NCBI GenBank assembly: GCA_000403415.2 | Contig: KE159699.1 | Location: 53,933 to 117,385, forward strand | From: Firmicutes bacterium M10-2 | Lineage (GTDB): Bacteria > Bacillota_I > Bacilli_A > Erysipelotrichales > Erysipelotrichaceae | Direction of reading: 5' to 3' | DNA length: 63,453 nucleotides | Part shown: positions 26,965 to 35,027 of the stretch, piece by piece | How the letters are laid out: every line of letters begins with the position of its first letter | Position numbering within the stretch: the stretch's first letter is position 1 | Program-made: the position numbers and the translations under genes | Notes under the pieces: model-generated | Seen by the model: only the letters and a program-made list of their open reading frames with translations | What the model was told of the DNA's origin: nothing | Database searches by the model: none

Positions 26965-27157
26965 TCAGGCTGTTGACAAAGTCGATTTTTCAAATCGGCT
27001 TTGTCACAGCTTTTTATTTTTCTCCCACAAATGAATAAAAAAAGAGCAATTTGAGGTATTTAAGTACCTAATATTACTCTTTTTTTAGACCTTTTTACCC
27101 ACTTTTATTTTATTGAAATTTAATTTTTTCAAAATAGGTAGTTTGTCAACACTCTGA
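26965..27157. mobile_element. 193-bp MITE-like element in a terminator, copy 2
   Basis: By eye base-for-base identical to 15835-16027, including the inverted repeats (TCAGGCTGTTGACAAA... and ...TTTGTCAACACTCTGA). It is inserted in a different terminator and is again bordered by a 21-bp direct repeat that is a full 7-bp stem, 7-nt loop hairpin. Identity of the copies suggests recent movement. Because the insertion duplicates the hairpin, both convergent neighbours keep a terminator. Confidence 0.9.
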
Positions 27158-27184
27158 GGATAAGACGCGATCTTATCCTTTTTT
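27158..27184. terminator. Right copy of the duplicated terminator
   Basis: GGATAAG / CTTATCC hairpin and T-run. It originally served the plus-strand 62-residue gene, and with the A-run of the left copy also the minus-strand gene. Confidence 0.85.
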
Positions 27185-27570
27185 TAGTTAAATTCTCTGT
27201 TTTGTATAATACTGTTGATCCAGTCGACTAGTTTTTTTGCTTCTTTTTCACGTTCATAAAAAAGAAGTGTGTTGATTTGTACGCAATCAATATAAAGATA
27301 TCCACAATTTTTTATATTATCTTTTGTAGTTATTTGGATTCCAAAGTAAACAAATTTTGTATGGAAATGTATTGGCTGCATATTTGTTGCCAGAACAAGA
27401 TGAACAAATCTTTTTTCTCCTTTTTTTATAAAAGCTGAATCTTCCAAAATAAGAGAAGCTTTTAAAGCCGAAGAGAATGAATATGCTTTTTCACCAATAT
27501 AGTATGTATTTTCCATTACTCCGATTCCAAATAAGTTTTTTAAAATAATTGGATTAATTTTTTCAGACAT
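27184..27570 (-). CDS. Hypothetical protein of the accessory island
   Basis: Protein of 128 residues with alternating hydrophobic beta-type strands (FVHLVLATN, FVYFGIQIT, YLYIDCVQINTLLFY) and a charged C-terminal helix. It has no signal peptide or known motif. Codon use is more AT-rich than in the flanking housekeeping genes, like the rest of the 27.2-29.4 kb block, which suggests acquired DNA. It may be an immunity or small regulatory protein, but nothing in the sequence shows this. Confidence 0.5.
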   Translation of the reverse strand: MSEKINPIILKNLFGIGVMENTYYIGEKAYSFSSALKASLILEDSAFIKKGEKRFVHLVLATNMQPIHFHTKFVYFGIQITTKDNIKNCGYLYIDCVQINTLLFYEREKEAKKLVDWINSIIQNREFN

Positions 27571-27586
27571 TATAATTACCTGATTA

Positions 27587-27981
27587 TCAAAAAGCGGGAA
27601 CTGTTGTTTGAGATCCTACGTACATAGGGATGCCGCTCCCTAACAGACTGCTCACTTCTGTGCTTACTCTATACGTTGCGGAATAGCCATTAGAAGAAAT
27701 TGAGGGAGATGATAGACTGATATTTACACTACATCCATAGCTTCCCACTGCGCTGCTGTTATCACAGTATTTTCCGGAAATTCCTAACCCGCTAGCGCTT
27801 GAAATTTTTCCGGTATTTGGATCATAATTTACAGTCAACTATAGTTATATCCATAGCGATATGTAGTTAGATAGGCGTTGTTAACCACACCTGTTTTCGT
27901 ATAACTCTTAGCATAAATAGGTTGTGAAGCCATAAATAAAGCTAAAATTAAACTAAAAATACGGATTATTCTTTTTTTCAT
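27587..27981 (-). pseudogene. Small secreted protein, frameshifted
   Basis: Starts at ATG 27981 after AAAGGAGAAG with a clear signal peptide (KKRIIRIFSLILALFMASQPIYA). The frame stops at TGA 27835-27837 after 48 residues. An overlapping frame from about 27838 continues with TVNYDPNTGKISSASG and Ser/Gly-rich beta-strand-like sequence with two Cys, to 27587. Joined, they make a secreted protein of about 130 residues, so one missing base near 27838 is the simplest explanation. Alternatively the second part starts at TTG 27838 as its own gene, but it has no ribosome site. Confidence 0.55.
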
Positions 27982-27998
27982 TATCTTCTCCTTTATGT

Positions 27999-28463
27999 TT
28001 AAATTTCTTTTTCTTTCTCCACCCATTCCTTGATATCTGAATCCGTGTAGGATGGAGAAAATGCTTTTCCGTTTTCCCATCCCTTTCTTGCCCTGTCAAA
28101 TGTCAACGACTCTCTTGCGTGATCAAGCTCTTCTTGCGTTCCGATCGTAAACGGAATGAATGTTTTATGCTTGAGGTCGTTCTGGCTCAAAAAGGCAGAT
28201 ACGGGAGCGGGTGGCGTACTGATCGAATTGACCGGAAAACCGATGTAAATCACATCGCATTCTTTCCAATGATCCGGTACGCTTTGTTCTAAAAGAAGGC
28301 TTGTCGATTGCAGATCTTTGATTTCGGAAGCGGTCAGCTGTTCGTCCTTTTCTATTTTTTCGTTCAGGTCCGAATAATAAACGACCATGCTTTGGGAAGA
28401 TTCATTCTTCGAGCAGGCGCTCAGAAAGAATAAACACAATAAAATGATTCCAAGTTTTTTCAT
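27999..28463 (-). CDS. Flavodoxin-like lipoprotein
   Basis: Exported lipoprotein of 154 residues with lipobox LSAC (Cys about 18). The mature part resembles a shortened flavodoxin: MVVYYSDL where the FMN phosphate loop would be, then CDVIYIGFPVNSISTPPAPVSAFL and TFIPFTIGTQEEL, which follow flavodoxin strands 3 and 4. The usual T-x-T-G-x-T phosphate loop is not preserved, so flavin binding is doubtful. It abuts the start of its downstream-strand partner (28463-28675) with a one-base overlap. Confidence 0.65.
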   Translation of the reverse strand: MKKLGIILLCLFFLSACSKNESSQSMVVYYSDLNEKIEKDEQLTASEIKDLQSTSLLLEQSVPDHWKECDVIYIGFPVNSISTPPAPVSAFLSQNDLKHKTFIPFTIGTQEELDHARESLTFDRARKGWENGKAFSPSYTDSDIKEWVEKEKEI

Positions 28464-28675
28464 TAATAGTCCACCGTTCCTTCGATCATATCGGTCGTTA
28501 ATTTCTCATAAACGGAAAAGAGATCCGTATCTTCCATGAGGTCGGAAGCCCGTTTTGTTTGTTCCTGGATCGGTTCGACTTTGACCGGTCTAGGTGCCCC
28601 ACCCACCAGACTGTAAACGAGCAATCCGATCACAACGACTGCGATCGCAATCAAAATCCATTTATAAAATTTCAT
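28463..28675 (-). CDS. Small single-pass membrane protein
   Basis: Protein of 70 residues: one N-terminal membrane helix (WILIAIAVVVIGLLVYSLVGG) and an acidic outer part. AAGGGAGAAC lies before the ATG. It forms an operon with the flavodoxin-like lipoprotein. A degenerate copy of this gene, including its ribosome-site region, lies at about 34308-34530 beyond the ABC exporter, showing that the segment was once duplicated. Function unknown. Confidence 0.65.
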   Translation of the reverse strand: MKFYKWILIAIAVVVIGLLVYSLVGGAPRPVKVEPIQEQTKRASDLMEDTDLFSVYEKLTTDMIEGTVDY

Positions 28676-28702
28676 TGGGGTTCTCCCTTCCGAAAAAATT
28701 GT

Positions 28703-28792
28703 TTATTGGTAGAGAGTAATGCTTCCTAACAAATAAGATTCTACACGATAAGTATGTGGAACGGCACCGTTTAAAGTAAATCGAACTGTGGC
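28703..28792 (-). pseudogene. Remnant of a secreted-protein C-terminus
   Basis: A 29-residue frame after a stop, containing VRFTLNGAVPHTYRVESY and ending LGSITLYQ. It reads like the beta-rich end of a secreted protein but has no start or ribosome site. It lies 80 bp after the 119-residue secreted protein gene and may be the lost end of that gene or of a paralogue. The rest of 28676-28871 shows nothing else. Confidence 0.35.
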
Positions 28793-28871
28793 TCAATTTA
28801 AATACCTTCCAGTAATCTGGATTAAGCATGATTAAGTCTTTTCGATGAGAATAAAGCTTTGACTTATCAAG

Positions 28872-29231
28872 TTATTTTACTTTTACTACAATTAGAATTG
28901 TACGAGGTCCTTTAATAGTTAAAGTAACCTCTTTAGTACTCGGTGTGCAGACAGCATGAGTAATTCTTGCCGAGGCCCATGAGCCCGTTGCTTTTGTAAT
29001 TTCTCCTCTAGCTCCCCAATTTCCATTGGCATAAGTCATAACGGCAAAGACTTCTACTTCACTGCCATCACCATCGGCCCACGAAGCGCTTCCACTCCAA
29101 GTTTCGATATTTTTTGGCACAATTTCTTGTGGTATGTCTGTTTCTTCGGAAGCCAGCACAGGTGCCGAAGGCATACACAAAGAACAAATAAGGGCTGTAG
29201 CAAACAATAATTTGGCTGAATGTTTTTTCAT
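28872..29231 (-). CDS. Small secreted protein
   Basis: Protein of 119 residues with a standard signal peptide cleaved near VLA-SEE. The mature part of about 90 residues is beta-rich (ETWSGSASWADGDGSEVEV, WGARGEITKATGSWASARI) with a single Cys. AAAGGAGC precedes the ATG. It is divergent from the two-component system, the usual position for a target gene of such a system, which makes it a candidate effector or signal. No family is recognised. Confidence 0.6.
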   Translation of the reverse strand: MKKHSAKLLFATALICSLCMPSAPVLASEETDIPQEIVPKNIETWSGSASWADGDGSEVEVFAVMTYANGNWGARGEITKATGSWASARITHAVCTPSTKEVTLTIKGPRTILIVVKVK

Positions 29232-29399
29232 AAGTTTAGCTCCTTTCTTTACTTTTGATTATCGATATTTTCTTTACAATTTTTTTGCAAAATAAATCTA
29301 TGTTCACTAAATGATCTGGTTTTATAAAAGCGAAGATCAAAGTATGGTATGATATGAAAAAGTTATATACTAACGTTAATAAAGAAGAGGGATTGAATT

Positions 29400-30071
29400 A
29401 TGAAAATTTTATTGATTGAAGATAATCAAGGATTGGCTCAGGCCATTAATGAGGTTCTTGCAGGACATGAAATACAAAATTGCTATAGGCTGGAACAAGC
29501 ATGGAACGAAATCAATAAACGGTATGATTTGTATATTGTGGATTTGTGTTTACCAGATGGAAACGGTCTGGATTTCATACAGTATGTAAGGGAATTTTCA
29601 TCCACTCCCGTTATTGTGATCTCGAACATTCACGATGAAGAAACAATTTTGAAAAGCTATTCCTATTTGATTGATGATTATATTGAAAAACCATTTCGTA
29701 TAGCAATCTTCAAAGCAAAGATTGAAAGTCTGGCTACACGAACAAACAAAAAACAGGAAGATCTAGCGATTGGCGATATTCATCTGGATGCTTTGCATTC
29801 AAAAGTTCGTTATCTAAAGGAAGAAGTGGATTTATCCGTTAGTGAATGTGCGATCCTGGAAAAATTATTTTTAGCATGGCCCAATGATTTGCAGGCTTGG
29901 CAGTTAAAACAGTTTGTATTCCAAAAAACAGGAAGAGAAATGTCGGATGCGACATTTAGTGCTCGCATTTCTAATGTAAAAAAGAAGATCTTACCTTTTC
30001 CTTTTACTGTTAAAGGAAAAAGAAATTCCGGATATCATTTAAAATTCAACGAGGAACAGGATTATGAATAA
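29400..30071 (+). CDS. Two-component response regulator with atypical DNA-binding domain
   Basis: Receiver domain with acidic pocket E7-D8, phosphoacceptor D48 (YIVDLCLPDGNG) and K97 (YIEKPF). The C-terminal 100 residues sit where an OmpR-type winged helix would be. They keep its layout (LSVSECAILEKLF, then RISNVKKKI, GYHLKF), but the recognition region is divergent. AGAGGG precedes the ATG. The extended -10 TGGTATGAT at 29345-29353 supplies the promoter. It overlaps the kinase gene by 8 bp and probably controls the ABC exporter downstream. Confidence 0.88.
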   Translation: MKILLIEDNQGLAQAINEVLAGHEIQNCYRLEQAWNEINKRYDLYIVDLCLPDGNGLDFIQYVREFSSTPVIVISNIHDEETILKSYSYLIDDYIEKPFRIAIFKAKIESLATRTNKKQEDLAIGDIHLDALHSKVRYLKEEVDLSVSECAILEKLFLAWPNDLQAWQLKQFVFQKTGREMSDATFSARISNVKKKILPFPFTVKGKRNSGYHLKFNEEQDYE

Positions 30072-31107
30072 TCAAAAGAAAATTTATCGTGTCGCATTTC
30101 TTTTTATAATGGTTGTGACTCTGGCACTGTTAGGCTTGATGTTGAGAAACTTTTTTATAAAAGAAGTAAATATCGCGTTTGCCTCTGATCCAAGATCTGC
30201 CTTATTTCAGGAAGGAACTTTTCAAATGGATCCGTCCTTTGCTTATTCAGGGTATGGACAGAGTGCGATCCTCTATTTATTGAAAAACTTTTTCTCAGAT
30301 CCGATTTTAATAAGCTTTCTCTTTTTTTACGCTTTTATGATCGGATTTTCTCTTTTTTTCTTGCATGATATGGGACAAGAAAATCTGAATCTGCTCAACA
30401 AGCTTAAAATGCAAAAGAAAGATTTGAGTTATGTAAAAAACGAATGTCGATCTTTCCGGATACAAAACCGTCAGGAACGAATCGAATATGAAAATGTTCT
30501 CCATCAAATAAAATCTTCGTTGGCTGCGTTGTTACTAAGAGCAGAACTGATCGAACCCGGAAAAAATAAAGATCAAATGCTCGCTGAAATTGATCGATGC
30601 TCTTTACTGATCGACACGTATTTAACAAAGTCTGTCGCTTACAGTATGAAGTCGTATCGTTTTTCCTTAGGAAATTTCGCTGATCTTTTCCGTTCTGTCA
30701 ATGATCGTTTAAGCGAAAAAGCGGCGAAAAGAAATATTAAACTTCATATGGACCTTGATTCGTCATGGATGTTCATGGATCCCGTCAAAATGGAAGAAGC
30801 ACTTGAAACGATTTTATCGAACTTTATCGAATATTCTGTTTTGAATAGTACCGTTTTTGTTGGGATCGAGCATACAGTTGCACATATTATACTTCGAATT
30901 TCAGGAATGCCTAATAACGAACCTTTTTCCTCAAAACCGGTTCGCTATCATTCGAAACGAGCGAATCATTATGGAATTGGAACTGACTTGGCTTATGAAG
31001 TCATTGAAAGTCATTTTGGAACGATTGATTCGCATATCGAAGATAAGAAATATATCTTGACTATTCGTTTCCCAGTACAAAAAAGCGAACAAAATTTCAG
31101 TTTGTAA
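30064..31107 (+). CDS. Sensor histidine kinase
   Basis: Membrane kinase of 347 residues. Transmembrane helices at about 8-28 and 80-100 enclose a short outer loop of about 50 residues. The phosphoacceptor is H147 in VLHQIKSSLAAL. The ATPase domain has an N box (ETILSNFIEYS) and a G box (HYGIGTDLAYEVIESHFG). The F/D boxes are weak. Small-sensor kinases of this kind are common next to antimicrobial-peptide ABC transporters. The two genes behind it are such a transporter, so peptide detection is the likely job. Confidence 0.85.
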   Translation: MNNQKKIYRVAFLFIMVVTLALLGLMLRNFFIKEVNIAFASDPRSALFQEGTFQMDPSFAYSGYGQSAILYLLKNFFSDPILISFLFFYAFMIGFSLFFLHDMGQENLNLLNKLKMQKKDLSYVKNECRSFRIQNRQERIEYENVLHQIKSSLAALLLRAELIEPGKNKDQMLAEIDRCSLLIDTYLTKSVAYSMKSYRFSLGNFADLFRSVNDRLSEKAAKRNIKLHMDLDSSWMFMDPVKMEEALETILSNFIEYSVLNSTVFVGIEHTVAHIILRISGMPNNEPFSSKPVRYHSKRANHYGIGTDLAYEVIESHFGTIDSHIEDKKYILTIRFPVQKSEQNFSL

Positions 31108-31152
31108 AAAAGCTGTAAAGCAAAAAGATACGATAAAAAGGGGTGAATGAAT

Positions 31153-31827
31153 ATGGCGGCAATTGTAGAAATAAAGGATTTAAAGAAGATATACAGAGGA
31201 AGAATGCAGACTCTTACTGCATTAAATAATGTTTCGTTAAAAATCGAAAAGGGAAGCTTTACGGCTTTGATCGGAAAAAGTGGATCCGGCAAATCAACCT
31301 TGTTAAACTGTATCGCAGGATTGATTCCGTTTGATGATGGAAGCATTATCATATCCAAGACCGAGCTTAATAAAATGAACGAAGAACAACGGGCAGAGTT
31401 TCGGTGTCACAATCTTGGAATCGTGCAGCAGTTTTTTTGCCTGATCGCGGAATTGACAGTTCACGATAATTTGATGATTCCTTTCGATCTCAACGATGAA
31501 AAGAGAGAAGAAAAGTATGTAGAGGAGCTTTTGCGTCAGCTCGAACTATTCGATGTCGAAGAACGTTTTCCGTTCGAACTCTCGGGAGGCCAGCAGCAAA
31601 GGGTAGCAATCGCACGCGCATTATCAAGAAAACCATCTTTGGTCCTAGCAGACGAGCCAACCGGTAATTTGGACCGGCAAAGCGGTCATCAAGTTATTCG
31701 GCTTCTGAAAAAAGCCCAAGCATATTTTGATCAAACCGTAATTTTCGCAACGCATGATCTGGAACTTGCCAAATACGCCGATCAGATTTTTCTCATAGAA
31801 GATGGCCAGGTAACACCTTATGAATAG
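31153..31827 (+). CDS. ABC transporter ATP-binding protein, MacB/LolD type
   Basis: ATPase of 224 residues: Walker [11 protein letters not shown]-loop LGIVQQFF, signature LSGGQQQRV, Walker [11 protein letters not shown]-loop FATHDL. It has the ADEPTGNLD signature of the MacB/LolD/BceA group. ATG 31153 is nine bases after GGGG. The ATG at 31147 is only three bases away, so 31153 is preferred. It overlaps the permease gene by 8 bp, and the pair forms a mechanotransmission-type exporter. Confidence 0.92.
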   Translation: MAAIVEIKDLKKIYRGRMQTLTALNNVSLKIEKGSFTALIGKSGSGKSTLLNCIAGLIPFDDGSIIISKTELNKMNEEQRAEFRCHNLGIVQQFFCLIAELTVHDNLMIPFDLNDEKREEKYVEELLRQLELFDVEERFPFELSGGQQQRVAIARALSRKPSLVLADEPTGNLDRQSGHQVIRLLKKAQAYFDQTVIFATHDLELAKYADQIFLIEDGQVTPYE

Positions 31828-34249
31828 CTTCTCTTATTTTTCCCGATCCGGGAAACTGAAAAAAATTTTCTTTTGCACTTTTTTATGTGTTTTGGGTCTT
31901 TTGCTTTTTTCTTCTTTTATTCAAACAAAGATGTATGATTCTCGAGCGCTTCACGATAAACAAATGTACGGAAACTTTGACGGGATCATTCTGACTGATC
32001 ATTTCAATTTGAAAAAAGATCTGGAAGAAAACCAAATGATATCGAAGATCGGACAAGTTGTACTTTATGAACCCTATGAAGTCAATGAAATCAAGATTCG
32101 TACGGGAAGCTATGATCCGACAGCTGAAGAACTCGCATCTTTTCAAATCATCAAAGGAAGATTTCCCGAAACAGAAGAAGAAGGAATGATCGAAATATCT
32201 ATGCTTGACAAGCTGGGAATGCCCTATGATCTGAATCAGATCATTTCATTTCAGAATGAAGAAAAAGTTCGAGACATTAAAATTGTCGGTATCATTCAAA
32301 ATTATACAAATTCATGGATTGCCGGTGATCGTTTTCCTTCCTTGATCTTAGGACAAAAAGGCGATCCTTATGAAAGGATATGGCTTGTAAAAATGAAAGA
32401 TGGATTTCCGAATGCGATCAATGATTTGACGATTTCTTCATCCGATACTTTGATCCGAAATCGATCGGCCGAACTTTCGTTTGATCTTTTCGGAGAGGAT
32501 AATCGTATTTATACGGTATTGAATGTATTATTCGTTATTGCTGCAGCGGGAATACTGATTTATTTTTGTCAAAGCTGGATCAAAAGTCATATGAACGAAA
32601 TTATTTCTTTAAAAGTGATGGGAGTTACTAATGCACGAATGAATCGGGATATTCGAACTTTGGTGTTTTATACAGCTGGAATCAGTTTTCTTTTGTTTTT
32701 GACCGTATCTTTTTTATGCGGTATTGAATGGATACTTATTGGATGGGATTCGCTTTTCTTTTTGGCGATATGTATATTCTGTACTTTATTTTTGTCTTAT
32801 TCAGTCAGGAAAGTTCCTTGTATTTTTTCGATGTTTGAAAACGAAAATCAGGAGCACAAAACATATCCGTCTTTTAAAAAGAGGATCACACCATTACGAA
32901 TGGTCCTGCGGTATACAAACGTCTATAAAAAAGGTCTGTTTGGGCAAATAATCGTTTTAGGCGTAGTTGGCGCTCTTTTGATTGGAAGTATGACACAATA
33001 TTTGCAAAATGCGCAATATGCATCATGGACTGAGCTTGAACCTGACTTTATGATCCGATCAGATTTGGTCAACGAAGAGGATCAGACAACTTTTGATGAA
33101 GAAGATCTGGAAAAAATCAGGAATTTTCCAAATGTATCAGCTGTGGAATTTTTATGGCAGACGAATCCCGAGTATTCCTTGCGTTGGAAGGATAACAGGA
33201 AAAGTGTATTGCGAAAAATGGAAAAAGATGATGACGGAAAACTTCCGTTTAATTTATATAATTCTGTTAGTGAAGAAACACAAAATATCACAATACATGA
33301 TATTTCTGCGTACAGTGTCGATCATTGGGACCAAAAAGAAGAATTGTTCAGTGATGTCGAAGGAAATGTAAATTGGGAAGAATATAAAAAAGGCAACGAA
33401 ATCATTTTATATTTGCCAGAAATGATCGAAATTCGTGAAGAAGGAAATCTTTTTCCTCAATATGATGTCAAAGGAAGCGATGAACGCGAGCAGCAAGCTG
33501 TTTTAAAAGAAGAATCGATCCATATCGGAGATGTCGTAGAAATAAAAGATCGATCCGGCAATACGAGAAATGTAAAAATCGGTGGGATCCTTCGGAGTTC
33601 AAGCAATTCTGTATCTGCTGCTTACGGATCTTTTCTTTATTTTCCGTATTCGGTTTTGGCATCTGATGCGTTTTTTGGAAAGAAATGTTGCGTCAATGAA
33701 GTGACTGTATGGCTGGATAGTTATCAAAATCTGAATTGGGTCGAATCGCAAATGAACGGATTAACTATATCTCGCCATATGAATATGGAAAATAAAAGTC
33801 ATGAAAACGAGCGGCAATACTCTTTCTTTAAAAAAGAAACAGGTGTGTATTTGATCGTTAGTATATTTTTGCTGTTTGTGTTTATCGGATCGAGCTTATA
33901 TTTTTCGCTGAAGGATCAGGAACAGAAACACAATTTTGCGAGAGAATTGGAGACCGCTCTTATTCGTCCGTGTTCGATCAAAAAAATCTTCACGTTACAA
34001 TCACTGCTTTTTTTGGTATTGTTTGTAGGTTCGGTTTTTATCTTTTCAATCATTCTTTATTTTGTGCTGACCTCTTTTATTGCAAACTTAAATGAATTAA
34101 GTCAGCTTCCTTATAATTTGTTTGATTTGAATACAGGAGCGCCGATCATCGCAGCACGATCGATTCATGAGAAATTTATTTTCTGTTTATTGATCTTTTT
34201 GCCGATTGAAATGATGATATGTTGGATCATACGCAAAATTACAATATAA
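31820..34249 (+). CDS. FtsX/MacB-type ABC transporter permease, large
   Basis: Protein of 809 residues with two FtsX-like units. One helix near residue 12-32 is followed by an outer domain, then three helices at about 235-322. A fourth helix near 378 precedes a second outer domain of about 280 residues, and the last three helices lie at about 685, 735 and 785. This eight-helix layout fits exporters that resist or remove peptides or lipoproteins. It follows the two-component system directly. A terminator is 4 bp beyond its stop. Confidence 0.85.
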   Translation: MNSFSYFSRSGKLKKIFFCTFLCVLGLLLFSSFIQTKMYDSRALHDKQMYGNFDGIILTDHFNLKKDLEENQMISKIGQVVLYEPYEVNEIKIRTGSYDPTAEELASFQIIKGRFPETEEEGMIEISMLDKLGMPYDLNQIISFQNEEKVRDIKIVGIIQNYTNSWIAGDRFPSLILGQKGDPYERIWLVKMKDGFPNAINDLTISSSDTLIRNRSAELSFDLFGEDNRIYTVLNVLFVIAAAGILIYFCQSWIKSHMNEIISLKVMGVTNARMNRDIRTLVFYTAGISFLLFLTVSFLCGIEWILIGWDSLFFLAICIFCTLFLSYSVRKVPCIFSMFENENQEHKTYPSFKKRITPLRMVLRYTNVYKKGLFGQIIVLGVVGALLIGSMTQYLQNAQYASWTELEPDFMIRSDLVNEEDQTTFDEEDLEKIRNFPNVSAVEFLWQTNPEYSLRWKDNRKSVLRKMEKDDDGKLPFNLYNSVSEETQNITIHDISAYSVDHWDQKEELFSDVEGNVNWEEYKKGNEIILYLPEMIEIREEGNLFPQYDVKGSDEREQQAVLKEESIHIGDVVEIKDRSGNTRNVKIGGILRSSSNSVSAAYGSFLYFPYSVLASDAFFGKKCCVNEVTVWLDSYQNLNWVESQMNGLTISRHMNMENKSHENERQYSFFKKETGVYLIVSIFLLFVFIGSSLYFSLKDQEQKHNFARELETALIRPCSIKKIFTLQSLLFLVLFVGSVFIFSIILYFVLTSFIANLNELSQLPYNLFDLNTGAPIIAARSIHEKFIFCLLIFLPIEMMICWIIRKITI

Positions 34250-34252
34250 CGT

Positions 34253-34285
34253 AAAAAGGAATCTGCTTCGTTGCGATTCCTTTTG
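34253..34285 (+). terminator. Terminator of the ABC exporter operon
   Basis: AAAAAGGAATC / GATTCCTTTT hairpin. Confidence 0.8.
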
Positions 34286-34307
34286 TCTTGAAAGAGAGAA
34301 TTTATAT

Positions 34308-34530
34308 AGATCGGTCGTTAATTTCTCATAAACGGAAAAGAGATCTTTGTCATCGAGTCGATCGGAAGTCCGTTTCGTTTGTTTCCTTAACTAGTCCTAT
34401 TTCGATCAGTCAAGAGCCCCACCATCAAACTTAAGCGATAATTCCGATAATCGTCATTGCAATGAGAAGCAAATTTCGTTTGCGTCATTTCATAGAGATC
34501 TTCTTTTCCGGAAGAATTGTTTTATTTGTA
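34308..34530 (-). pseudogene. Degenerate copy of the 70-residue membrane protein gene
   Basis: This stretch aligns end to end with about 28493-28720. It shares CGGTCGTTAATTTCTCATAA and ACGGAAAAGAGATC near the 3' end, the Pro-rich middle (GCCCCACC), the AT-rich helix-coding part and the CTTTTCCGGAAGAATTGTTT region upstream of the start. Substitutions and small indels close the frame. With the intact gene it brackets the island of two-component system and exporter. The rest of the 34286-34655 gap holds the blaI promoter and a GGTTGCTA/TAGCAATCC hairpin at 34559-34579. Confidence 0.7.
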
Positions 34531-34605
34531 ACATTATCTTCAATTCCATAATATAATCGGTTGCTAAAAATAGCAATCCAAAATATAAATAACTTCTTCT
34601 GATTG

Positions 34606-34628
34606 GTATTGTGTGTATGATACAATAC
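34606..34628 (+). promoter_or_regulatory. Candidate BlaI operator over the promoter
   Basis: Perfect inverted repeat GTATTGT-9 bp-ACAATAC, overlapping the -10 candidates TATGAT (34617-34622) and TACAAT (34621-34626). BlaI/MecI repressors bind TACA/TGTA dyads of this kind. Confidence 0.55.
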
Positions 34629-34655
34629 TGTTACAAAGAGGAGTGTTAAAAAGGG

Positions 34656-35027
34656 ATGAACAAGCTAACAAAAAGGGAAAGCGACATCATGGAAGTGTTG
34701 TGGAAAAACGAAAGGGATATGTCGGCAAATGATATTTTGCAGGCATCGGAAGGAATGAGCATTTATACGATCCAGCAAGTTCTTCAAAGATTGCTTGCTT
34801 ACGGATTTATCGAAGTGGCAAGTATTGGGAAAAATAAAAAGTCTTTGATGAGATTGTATCGCCCGGCTGTTTCGGAAATGCTGTATTATTCTTCTTTCAT
34901 GAGCTCGAAAACAACAAGTGAGCTGGCCGTGAATTTTATCGAGGAAAGCGAAGATCTCGAGATTTTGAAACAGCTTGAGGATCTGATTAAAAGAAAGGAA
35001 AAAGAATTGAAAGGGCGCGGCGAATAA
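34656..35027 (+). CDS. BlaI/MecI-family repressor
   Basis: Winged-helix repressor of 123 residues. The N-terminal part (LTKRESDIMEVLWKN) is the hallmark of the BlaI/MecI/CopY family, followed by the recognition region SIYTIQQVLQRLLAYGFIEV. The C-terminal third is a helical dimer domain (EESEDLEILKQLEDLIKRKEKEL). Repression ends when the partner membrane protease is triggered and the repressor is cleaved. The stop shares a base with the start of the M56 protease gene. Confidence 0.92.
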   Translation: MNKLTKRESDIMEVLWKNERDMSANDILQASEGMSIYTIQQVLQRLLAYGFIEVASIGKNKKSLMRLYRPAVSEMLYYSSFMSSKTTSELAVNFIEESEDLEILKQLEDLIKRKEKELKGRGE

